From NCBI GenBank assembly GCA_944326235.1, contig CALVDH010000021.1:1-53270 (forward strand): a stretch of DNA of 53,270 nt, read 5' to 3'. The translations under genes and the position numbers were made by a program. Below, piece after piece: positions 42,660 through 49,971 of the stretch. The notes under the pieces were generated by a model. The model was not told the origin of the DNA. It did not search any database and worked only from the letters and a program-made list of their open reading frames with translations. This stretch comes from an uncultured Bacteroidales bacterium. Its GTDB lineage: Bacteria; Bacteroidota; Bacteroidia; Bacteroidales; UBA932. Positions within the stretch are counted from its first letter, which is position 1. Each line of letters begins with the position of its first letter.

Positions 42660-42827
42660 TTATTGGTTGAAGTTTAAAAATCCGAATGCAGCCACCACCC
42701 TGCTGCTGATATAGTCCCAGCGCAGGATGATGCCTATGATGAGCAGCAGCCCGATCCAGATGAATCCCTTGGCGGTGGAAGTCTGCTCAGAGTACCAGTT
42801 CTTGAGTCTAGTGAATGGGTTGTTCAT
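42660..42827 (-). CDS. Small single-span membrane protein of the kor operon
   Basis: 55 codons, from ATG 42825-42827 to TAA 42660-42662. The protein has a hydrophilic start 'MNNPFTRLKNWYSEQTSTAK', one membrane helix 'GFIWIGLLLIIGIILRW' (about 21-37) and a short tail ending 'AFGFLNFNQ'. It sits 13 bp after the acyl-CoA synthetase stop and 14 bp before ferredoxin, so is certainly inside the operon transcript. It may tether the complex to the membrane or be a membrane adaptor; this is inference. Confidence 0.7.
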   Translation of the reverse strand: MNNPFTRLKNWYSEQTSTAKGFIWIGLLLIIGIILRWDYISSRVVAAFGFLNFNQ

Positions 42828-42840
42828 CTCGTTCAGGGTT

Positions 42841-44907
42841 TTATATTGCCGCGTCTACTTTTTCTATCCTTATGCGGGCGTCCACCGCAGTGATGGACTT
42901 GGAGTTGCCCAGCAGGGGATTGATATCCATCTCGTATATCTCCGGAGCGGCGGCGCAGAGAGCCGACACGCGGCGGATGACCTCGTTGAAGAGTACCAGG
43001 TTGACCCCTTCCTTGCCGCGGACACCCTCGAGCAGCTTGATGGCTCTCAGGCCGCGGATCATCTCGTCAGCCTCCACCTTGGAGACAGGGGAGAGGGAAT
43101 AGCTGATGTCGTGGAGGGCCTCCACGTAGATGCCTCCCAGACCGCAGAGGATCAGATGGCCGAACTTCTCTTCCCTCTTGGCGCCTACGAAGACCTCGGT
43201 GCCGCTGAGCATGGGCTGCAGGAGGACTCCTGTAGCGTCCTTGATGCGCATCATGCGGTAGAACTCGGAGGTCAGGGTATTGTCGTCAGTGATGTTGAGG
43301 GATACTCCGCCTACGTCCGACTTGTGGATGGGACCCACGACCTTCATCACCACGGGATACTTGATCTCCTTGGCGGCCTCGATGGCCTCGCCCAGCTCGC
43401 TCACCACGTACTCGCGGCTGCGGTTGATGCCGGCGGCGTCGAGCAGGAGCTGTACCTGGTCGGGGGCCAGATAGCCGTTGCCGTTGGAGTCAATGACCTC
43501 GCGGATCATCTTCTTGTCCACGGGCGGAAGGGTGCATCCGTCGATGGGCTTGGGCCGGTTCATGATCTTCACGATGGCCGAGCCGAGGGCCACCTCATCG
43601 GGGAAGCTGATGAAGCCCTTGTCGTGGAAGGCATGGATCTCGTCGTGGGCGTTGACCACGGAGGGCAGGACGGGGTATATGGGTTTGCGGGAGGTCCTGA
43701 TCTTCTCGCCTATGAGGTCGTACACGTCATAGACAGTGGTCAGGCCGGGATTGCCGAAGATGATGGTGATGGCGTCCACGTCGAAATCGTTCTCGCAGGC
43801 ATCGAGGATGTAGCCGAGCTGCTCAGCGGTGCCGGTGGCCAGGAAGTCGATGGGGTTGGCTGTGGACGATCCGATGTAGAGCTTCTTGAGGAGTTCCTCG
43901 GCCTTCGGACCGGAGAGGCGGGGTATCTCGATGCCGTTGGAGGAGAGCACGTCGGTCTGCATGACGGCGGGACCTCCGGCGTGGGTGACGATGCCGACCC
44001 TGCGTCCCTGAGGTTCGGGATACATCATGGCGGCGGCCACGGTCACCAGCTCGGTGCGGCTGTAGCACCTTACGATGCCGGTCTTGCGGAAGAGGGCGCT
44101 GACGGCCTTGTCGGGTGAGGCCATGGCACCGGTGTGCGAGGATGCGGCGCGGCTGCCGGCTTCACTGTATCCGGCCTTGATGGCTGCTATCCTAGCTCCC
44201 TTGGCGATGAGGGACCTGGCGTGTCTGGCCAGTTTGGCGGGATCGTTCATGCTCTCGATGTACAGCATGATGACGGGCGAACTCTTGCCGTGCACGTAGT
44301 TCTCGTCCATGTACTCGAGGGCGTCCTCGACTCCGATCTGGGCGCAGTTGCCCACGGAGAACACCTGGTTGAAGTGCAGGCCGAGCTGCATAGCGGCCTC
44401 GAGGATGAATACGATGGTGGCTCCGGAACCGGAGATGAGGGTCGCGCCCATGGGGTTGATCTTGGGCACCGGCTGGATGAAGGCTCCGATATAGTGCTGA
44501 GTCATCACACCCACGCAGTTGGGGCCGATGAGGGCGGTGCCTGTGGAGTTGCAGACCTCGGTGATCTTTCTTTCCCACTCGGCTCCCTCCTTGCTGTCCT
44601 CCTTGAATCCGGCGGAGAGGATGATAATCGCCTTGCAGGCCTTCTTGTTGCAGAGGGTCTCCACTGTGGCCAGACACATCTTCGCGGGGATGGCGAGGAT
44701 GGCGCAGTCCACGGAGGGAAGCAGCTCTATGTCCCTGTAGGACTTGACTCCCTGGGCCGTGTCGCACTTGGGGTTGACGACGTACAGCTCTCCGGCATAG
44801 TGAGTGTTCAGAAGATTCTTGAGGGTGGCTCCACCCGGCTTGTGGACATCGTCCGAACCTCCGACGACCACGATGCTTTTAGGCGCGATTAACTCTTTTG
44901 TTATCAT
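42841..44907 (-). CDS. ADP-forming acyl-CoA (acetate-CoA) synthetase, fused alpha-beta
   Basis: 688 residues from the ATG at 44905-44907; an upstream in-frame ATG gives a non-homologous AT-rich extension and spans the promoter. The order is a CoA-binding domain ('KSIVVVGGSDDVHKPGG'), succinyl-CoA-ligase-like domains with the phospho-His region 'SRAASSHTGAMASPDKA', and a C-terminal ATP-grasp domain ('YPVVMKVVGPIHKSDVGG'). It makes ATP from acyl-CoA, ADP and Pi. In this operon it can harvest energy from the acyl-CoA made by the 2-oxoacid oxidoreductase. Confidence 0.92.
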   Translation of the reverse strand: MITKELIAPKSIVVVGGSDDVHKPGGATLKNLLNTHYAGELYVVNPKCDTAQGVKSYRDIELLPSVDCAILAIPAKMCLATVETLCNKKACKAIIILSAGFKEDSKEGAEWERKITEVCNSTGTALIGPNCVGVMTQHYIGAFIQPVPKINPMGATLISGSGATIVFILEAAMQLGLHFNQVFSVGNCAQIGVEDALEYMDENYVHGKSSPVIMLYIESMNDPAKLARHARSLIAKGARIAAIKAGYSEAGSRAASSHTGAMASPDKAVSALFRKTGIVRCYSRTELVTVAAAMMYPEPQGRRVGIVTHAGGPAVMQTDVLSSNGIEIPRLSGPKAEELLKKLYIGSSTANPIDFLATGTAEQLGYILDACENDFDVDAITIIFGNPGLTTVYDVYDLIGEKIRTSRKPIYPVLPSVVNAHDEIHAFHDKGFISFPDEVALGSAIVKIMNRPKPIDGCTLPPVDKKMIREVIDSNGNGYLAPDQVQLLLDAAGINRSREYVVSELGEAIEAAKEIKYPVVMKVVGPIHKSDVGGVSLNITDDNTLTSEFYRMMRIKDATGVLLQPMLSGTEVFVGAKREEKFGHLILCGLGGIYVEALHDISYSLSPVSKVEADEMIRGLRAIKLLEGVRGKEGVNLVLFNEVIRRVSALCAAAPEIYEMDINPLLGNSKSITAVDARIRIEKVDAAI

Positions 44908-44934
44908 TGCGTGCAAAATTCTATTTACATTCTG

Positions 44935-44942
44935 CAAATATA
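44935..44942 (-). promoter_or_regulatory. -7 element (TATATTTG) of the acyl-CoA synthetase/kor operon
   Basis: Minus-strand TATATTTG matches TAnnTTTG and lies 28 bp before the ATG at 44907. The divergent 184-bp interval is very AT-rich; the -33 element is not clear. Confidence 0.55.
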
Positions 44943-45054
44943 CGAAATATATACCAAAAATATCTAATCTGCTTATAAATTTAATCAACAGCGCCTCCGC
45001 TTCTTAAAATTTTAAATTCTTTGCAAAAAATTCCGTATTTCCGCCACTTATTCC

Positions 45055-45062
45055 TATATTTG
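45055..45062 (+). promoter_or_regulatory. -7 element (TATATTTG) of the MTA salvage operon
   Basis: Plus-strand TATATTTG matches TAnnTTTG and ends 29 bp before the ATG at 45092. No TTTG is found at exactly 19-21 nt upstream. Confidence 0.55.
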
Positions 45063-45091
45063 TTGTTTGCGACAGATGTGAAACGGACGAT

Positions 45092-46363
45092 ATGAAAGGA
45101 AATCTTCTGCTCAGGAACGTCCTCCTGGAGGGCTGTTCCTGCGACATTTATATAAAGGACGGGACAATCTCCCGCATAGGCTCCGCCCTTCAGTGCGGGG
45201 ACGGTATCCAGGTACTCGACGGCCGCGGCATGAGCGTGCTGCCGGCCTTTGTCAATATGCACACCCACGCCGGAATGACCCTTTTCCGCGGCATCTGCGA
45301 GGACATGCCCCTGAAGGCCTGGCTCGACGCCGTATGGAAGGCTGAGACGGCCCTGGACGACGACCTGGTCTACTGGGGGACCCGCCTGGCCTGCCTGGAG
45401 ATGATCCGCACCGGCACCGTGGCCTTCAATGACATGTACTGGAGGATAGACCGCGCCGCTCAGGCCGTGGAGGACAGCGGGATGAGGGCCCAGCTGACCT
45501 ACTGCTTCCTCGACGGGGGCGACCCCGACAAGCAGAGGCTCCAGAAGGAGGAATGTGAGGCAATGTACGCGGAGTCCCGTTCCTGGTCCTCAAGGGTCCG
45601 GTTCGGAGTCTCTATCCACGCGCACTATACCGTCAGCGACGACAATATGCTCTGGGCCGCGGATTTTGCCCGCAGCCGGGGACTGCTGCTGCATACCCAT
45701 CTCTCCGAGACACGGACGGAAAATGAGGCCCATCAGGCCCGCTACGGTGTCTCTCCGACCCGCCGTCTGGCCGACATGGGGCTGCTGGGCCGCGACCTGA
45801 CAGCAGCCCATACCCTCTGGCTGAGCGATGAGGACGTCCGGCTGCTGGGAGACTCCGGCACTACGGTGGTGCACAACGTCAACTCCAACCTCAAGCTGGC
45901 CTCCGGCTGGCGGTTCAGGTACAATGAGCTGCGCGACGCCGGTGCCAATGTGACCATGGGTACGGACGGGGCCGGCTCCTCGAACAATCTCGACCTGCGC
46001 GAGGCCCTCAAGACCGCCGCCCTGGCCCAGAAGGCCTGGAGGGAGGATCCGGCGGCCCTGCCCCTGGACGAGCTGCTGGCCATGGGGACGGTCAACGGTG
46101 CCCGCGCCCTCGGCCTGAACTCCGGGAAGGTGGAGGAAGGAGCCCTCGCGGACCTGATCCTGGTGGACACGGCCTCGCCATTCTTCGTTCCGGCGCATAA
46201 TTTCAAGGCCAATTTCATCTATTCGGCCAACTCCTCCTGCATCGACACCCTCATCTGCGGCGGCCGCATCCTCATGCAGGGCGGCAGGGTAGAGGGACAG
46301 GAAGAGATTCTCGCCAGGGCCAGGGAGGAGACAGAAAGGTTTTTAAGGAAAATAAACGCATAA
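45092..46363 (+). CDS. mtaD: Amidohydrolase, 5'-methylthioadenosine/adenosine deaminase type
   Basis: 423 residues. Metal motifs: 'NMHTHAGMTLFRGICEDMPL' (HxH), 'VSIHAHYTVSDDNML', 'LLHTHLSETRTEN' and 'VTMGTDGAGSSNNLDLREAL' (catalytic Asp). These are typical of the MtaD/TrzA group, which deaminates MTA, SAH or adenosine. The next two genes encode a 6-oxopurine phosphorylase and MtnA, which favours MTA as a substrate: MTA would become methylthioinosine. The gene ends 3 bp before the PNP ATG. Confidence 0.88.
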   Translation: MKGNLLLRNVLLEGCSCDIYIKDGTISRIGSALQCGDGIQVLDGRGMSVLPAFVNMHTHAGMTLFRGICEDMPLKAWLDAVWKAETALDDDLVYWGTRLACLEMIRTGTVAFNDMYWRIDRAAQAVEDSGMRAQLTYCFLDGGDPDKQRLQKEECEAMYAESRSWSSRVRFGVSIHAHYTVSDDNMLWAADFARSRGLLLHTHLSETRTENEAHQARYGVSPTRRLADMGLLGRDLTAAHTLWLSDEDVRLLGDSGTTVVHNVNSNLKLASGWRFRYNELRDAGANVTMGTDGAGSSNNLDLREALKTAALAQKAWREDPAALPLDELLAMGTVNGARALGLNSGKVEEGALADLILVDTASPFFVPAHNFKANFIYSANSSCIDTLICGGRILMQGGRVEGQEEILARAREETERFLRKINA

Positions 46364-46366
46364 GAT

Positions 46367-47194
46367 ATGGACAACAGAATGACAGTAATAAACGAGGCGG
46401 TACAGTACCTCGAAGGCCGTCTCGGAGGTCTCAGACCCCAGGTCGGCATTATCCTGGGCAGCGGTCTGGGCAAGCTGGCGGACCGGATAGAGGCTCCGCT
46501 GACGATACCCTACACCGATGTGCCGGGCTTCGTGAAGTCCACGGCCATCGGCCACAAGGGCAATTTCATCATCGGAACCCTCGGCGGGAAGACCGTCATG
46601 GCCATGCAGGGCCGCTTCCACTACTACGAGGGCTATCCCATGGACAAGGTGACCCTCCCAGTGCGGGTGATGGTCCGACTGGGCATCAAGGCCCTCTTCG
46701 TATCCAATGCCGCCGGAGGAGTGAACTTTGACTTTCACGTGGGCGACCTCATGATTATCCGCGACCACATCAACAAGTTGCCCAACCCCCTCATCGGTCC
46801 CAATCTCGACGAGTTCGGCCCCCGCTTCCCGGACATGACCCGTCCCTACGATCCCAGGCTGATAGCCCTGGCCGAGGAGATAGGCCGCGAGAAGGGCATT
46901 GAACTCAAGAAAGGCGTCTATCTCGCCGGCACCGGTCCGAGCTACGAGACTCCCTCGGAGTACAAGTATTTCCGTCTGATAGGAGCGGACGCGATAGGCA
47001 TGTCCACCATCCCCGAGGTGATAGTGGCCCGCCACAGCTCCGTACCGGTCTTCGGTATGTCCGTCATCACCAACGAGGCCCACGACGACTACGCCGAGGA
47101 CTTCGAGAACAACGGGGATGACGTGGTACGCGCAGCGGACGCCGCCGCCGACCGTATGACCGTGATATTCACTGAACTTATATCCAGGCTCTGA
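46367..47194 (+). CDS. Purine nucleoside phosphorylase, trimeric 6-oxopurine type
   Basis: 275 residues. '[16 protein letters not shown]' is the phosphate-binding start, '[13 protein letters not shown]' and '[20 protein letters not shown]' continue the PNP-I fold, and '[13 protein letters not shown]' and '[13 protein letters not shown]' form the active site. The Asn in 'SVITNEAH' is at the position that selects inosine/guanosine-type bases in trimeric PNPs, whereas MTA phosphorylases have Asp there. That fits cleavage of methylthioinosine after the preceding deaminase. Confidence 0.9.
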   Translation: MDNRMTVINEAVQYLEGRLGGLRPQVGIILGSGLGKLADRIEAPLTIPYTDVPGFVKSTAIGHKGNFIIGTLGGKTVMAMQGRFHYYEGYPMDKVTLPVRVMVRLGIKALFVSNAAGGVNFDFHVGDLMIIRDHINKLPNPLIGPNLDEFGPRFPDMTRPYDPRLIALAEEIGREKGIELKKGVYLAGTGPSYETPSEYKYFRLIGADAIGMSTIPEVIVARHSSVPVFGMSVITNEAHDDYAEDFENNGDDVVRAADAAADRMTVIFTELISRL

Positions 47195-47213
47195 CGCGAA
47201 GGAGGACAAGGCC

Positions 47214-48299
47214 GTGCAGCTGGACGATCTTTTCGCATACGACAGTGTGGACCTCACGCCCGCGGGTGACGGGGTGGTGATAGTGGACCAGACTCTGCTC
47301 CCCTGGGAGGAGAAATTCCTCACGCTCAGGGACGAGGCTCAGGTCTACGAGGCCATCGCGAAACTGCGGGTCAGGGGAGCGCCGGCAATAGGGATAGCGG
47401 CGGCCTACGGGCTGTACGTGGCGTTCCGGAGGGAGGTGACAGTGCCCGGGTTCGACTTCCGGCACGCGGCGGAGGAATTTTTCCGTATCAGCCGTTACCT
47501 CTGCTCGGCCAGACCTACCGCAGTCAATCTCTCCGCGGCCCTGAGCAGGATGGAGAGAAGGTACGCGGCCTGCGCCGGTATGAGACTGCCTCAGTTGCTG
47601 GAGGCTCTCAGGAGCGAGGCGGAGGCGATAAAGGCCGAGGACGTGGCCATGTGCCGTGCGATAGCCGGGTATGGTGCCGGACTCATCGACCGTCCCGATA
47701 TGGGGATCCTGACTCACTGCAATGCCGGTCACTATGCCGTCTCCCGCTACGGTACGGCCCTGGCTCCCATCTACCTGGCGCACAGCCGTGGACTGGCGCC
47801 GAGAGTCTATGCCGACGAGACCCGTCCGCTGATGCAGGGAGCGAGGATTACCGCCTTCGAACTGCAGAAAGCCGGGGTGGACGTGACCCTGGAATGTGAC
47901 AGCATGGCCTCTTCCCTGATGGCCTCCGGCCGGGTGGACCTGGTCTTCACCGGATGTGACCGGGTGGCCTGCAACGGGGACACTGCCAACAAGATAGGAA
48001 CTAGTGCCCTGGCCATCCTGGCCCGGTACTACGGCATACCTTTTTATATATTGGGACCGACATCCTCCATTGACCCTGAGGCTGCCTCCGGAGCCGATAT
48101 TCCGGTGGAGCAGCGGCAGGGGAACGAGGTGACGGACCTGTATTTTTCCCGGAGGATTGCCCCTGAAGGGGTGAAGGTCTACAATCCGGCCTTCGACGTG
48201 ACCCCTGCCGGCCTGATTGCCGGTATAGTCACCGAAAAGGGGATATTCCGGCCTCCGTACGATTTTACTTTCCTGAAACTTAATGAGAAGACAGTATGA
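47214..48299 (+). CDS. mtnA: Methylthioribose-1-phosphate isomerase
   Basis: 361 residues. 'LRVRGAPAIGIAAAYGLYVA' is the conserved MtnA/eIF2B-like motif; catalytic Cys169 in 'GILTHCNAGHYA' and Asp249 in 'FTGCDRVACNGDTANKIGT' are present. It converts methylthioribose-1-phosphate to methylthioribulose-1-phosphate. The start is GTG at 47214, preceded by AAGGAGG (47199-47205), an unusually good Shine-Dalgarno match for this genome that supports the start. No other methionine salvage genes (mtnB, mtnC, mtnD) follow. Confidence 0.93.
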   Translation: MQLDDLFAYDSVDLTPAGDGVVIVDQTLLPWEEKFLTLRDEAQVYEAIAKLRVRGAPAIGIAAAYGLYVAFRREVTVPGFDFRHAAEEFFRISRYLCSARPTAVNLSAALSRMERRYAACAGMRLPQLLEALRSEAEAIKAEDVAMCRAIAGYGAGLIDRPDMGILTHCNAGHYAVSRYGTALAPIYLAHSRGLAPRVYADETRPLMQGARITAFELQKAGVDVTLECDSMASSLMASGRVDLVFTGCDRVACNGDTANKIGTSALAILARYYGIPFYILGPTSSIDPEAASGADIPVEQRQGNEVTDLYFSRRIAPEGVKVYNPAFDVTPAGLIAGIVTEKGIFRPPYDFTFLKLNEKTV

Positions 48300-48949
48300 T
48301 AAAGAATTTGGTTTTCGATCTGGGCGGGGTGATAGTGCCCCTTAACCGCGTGGCCTGCATAAGGGCGTTCAACGAAGTGGTAGGATATAAGGACTTCGGG
48401 GATGTGCTGCGTTCCTACCGGCAGGTGGGGTATTTCGAGAAGTTCGAGACCGGCCGGATAACGGCACCGCAGTTCCGCGACATCATACGCTCGCGGGCCG
48501 TCATGACTACGGCGGACGGTCAGCCCAGGGTGGTGACGGACGAGCAGATCGACTATTCGCTGAACTGTTTTCTCTGCGGCATTCCCCAGGACAGGATAGA
48601 CGCGCTCCTGCGCTTCAGGAAGGAGTACCGGATGCTGCTGCTCAGCAACACCAATCCTATCGGCATGAACTACTGCCGCAAGCTCTTCAGGGCCCGCGGC
48701 TACGATGTCAAGGAGATATTCGAGCGGCTGTATCTGTCCTATCAGATGCGGGTGGCCAAGCCGGATCCGGCTATCTTCCGGAAGATGATCGCGGATTCCG
48801 GAATAATCCCCGAAGAGACACTGTACATAGACGATTCTCCGGCCAATGTGGAGGCCGGTCGGGCAGCGGGTCTGCATTCGCTGCTCTTCAGTTCCAAGGA
48901 AGACCTTTATGGCAAGATTTCTGAGTATCTCCAGCGGGAGCAACGGTAA
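48296..48949 (+). CDS. HAD-family phosphatase, YihX-like
   Basis: 217 residues. Motif I is 'NLVFDLGGVIVPLNR' (nucleophile Asp), motif II 'RMLLLSNTNPIGMNY', with 'RVAKPDPAIFRKMI' and 'LYIDDSPANVEAGRAAGL' completing the HAD-IA set. The second Asp of the usual DxD is Gly, normal for this subgroup. Its start overlaps the mtnA stop by 4 bp (ATGA). A role on methylthioribulose-phosphate is possible but not shown; relatives act on sugar phosphates. Confidence 0.85.
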   Translation: MIKNLVFDLGGVIVPLNRVACIRAFNEVVGYKDFGDVLRSYRQVGYFEKFETGRITAPQFRDIIRSRAVMTTADGQPRVVTDEQIDYSLNCFLCGIPQDRIDALLRFRKEYRMLLLSNTNPIGMNYCRKLFRARGYDVKEIFERLYLSYQMRVAKPDPAIFRKMIADSGIIPEETLYIDDSPANVEAGRAAGLHSLLFSSKEDLYGKISEYLQREQR

Positions 48950-49703
48950 CTGTTACTACATAGGGGATGAGCGCACGGCTTTGATAGTGGATGCCGGGGT
49001 GGGCTTCCGGACTGTCAAGTCCAGGCTTGCCGGTGCCGGTGTGGATATCGCGTCGGTGGAGATGATCTTCGTCACCCACGATCATGTGGACCATATCCGC
49101 GGACTGGCTTCCGTGGCCCAGCGGCTGTCGGTGCCGGTGTACGCTACGGCGCGGCTGCACGATGCCCTGTCGCGGCGCAAGGCTGTAGGACCGGATATCG
49201 GAGGATCGCGCAGGGTGCTGCGGCCAGGTTTCGAGACGGAGATGAGGGGAGTCAGGTGCTTGACATTCGAGGTGCCGCACGATGCTACCCAGACCTTGGG
49301 ATACAGGCTGGACTTTTTCGGGACCCGGTTCGTGTTCATGACCGACCTGGGGAAAGTTCCGGATTATGCCTATGAAATCTGTGCGGGAGCCGATTATCTT
49401 ATCATCGAGTCCAACTACGATCTGGACATGCTCATGGGCGGGCCCTATCCCCCGGACCTCAAGTCCCGTATTGTCAGTGACTGCGGCCATCTGAGCAACG
49501 AGTCCTGCGCCGCAGCCGTCCGCCGTCTCTGGCATCCCGGCCTGCGCGGCATCTTCCTCTGCCATATCAGCAAGGACAACAATACCCCCGCACTGGCCTA
49601 TGACGCCACTCTCCGCAGCCTTGAATCCATGGGCCTGTCCGTGCCTGCGGACCTCCGTCTGGTCAGTCTGCCCAGGTCCGAGGTCTTCTCAATGGAATTT
49701 TAG
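48909..49703 (+). CDS. Metallo-beta-lactamase-fold hydrolase, YycJ/WalJ-like
   Basis: 264 residues from the ATG at 48909, overlapping the HAD gene by 41 bp in another frame. 'FLSISSGSNGNCYYIG' is the typical YycJ start. The zinc motif is 'IFVTHDHVDHIRGLA' (HxHxDH), with further ligands in 'FEVPHDATQTLGYRL', 'FVFMTDLGKVPDYAYE' and 'DCGHLSNESCAAAV'. Relatives are proposed DNA exonucleases. An extended start at 48846 would lie deep within the HAD gene. Confidence 0.88.
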   Translation: MARFLSISSGSNGNCYYIGDERTALIVDAGVGFRTVKSRLAGAGVDIASVEMIFVTHDHVDHIRGLASVAQRLSVPVYATARLHDALSRRKAVGPDIGGSRRVLRPGFETEMRGVRCLTFEVPHDATQTLGYRLDFFGTRFVFMTDLGKVPDYAYEICAGADYLIIESNYDLDMLMGGPYPPDLKSRIVSDCGHLSNESCAAAVRRLWHPGLRGIFLCHISKDNNTPALAYDATLRSLESMGLSVPADLRLVSLPRSEVFSMEF

Positions 49704-49971
49704 GGGGCAGCTGATATTTCCGCTTGGCGGAGACCGGCCGTCGCTGGGAATAAGGGTTGCTACAATTATATGAGGTTGTCGGCAGATTCAAGGGGAGCGG
49801 CTGCTGTTTTCCGGCCTGTCCTGTAGATGGACTTGAGAAATATTAAATCGTTGGTTAAATTTGACACAAAGATAATAAATTTTTAAAAATTTATTATCTT
49901 GACAAACACTTTTTTAGAAAATAACCGCTGGTTGATTTTTTAACGAACAATTAAAATTAACTATCAAATTT
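49704..49971. other. Gene-free 268-bp interval before the BACON lipoprotein
   Basis: No coding gene is seen. The left part is GC-rich and follows the MBL gene; the right part (from 49840) is AT-rich and probably contains the promoter of the lipoprotein, though no TAnnTTTG element stands out. It holds the perfect 32-bp palindrome at 49869-49900. Confidence 0.5.
49869..49900. repeat. Perfect 32-bp AT-only-core palindrome
   Basis: AAGATAATAAATTTTT at 49869-49884 is followed immediately by its exact reverse complement at 49885-49900, with no loop. TTGACA lies on the left side (49861-49866) and again straight after (49899-49904). It is 71 bp before the lipoprotein ATG. It could be a regulator-binding site or an mRNA hairpin. 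Confidence 0.8.

Noticed and set aside
44908..44988. Upstream start of the acyl-CoA synthetase
   Set aside because: The extension is AT-rich, not like the family N-terminus, and contains the TATATTTG promoter element.
48846..48908. Extended start of the YycJ-like hydrolase
   Set aside because: The family begins with the 'FLSISSGSNGN' segment, which follows the ATG at 48909.
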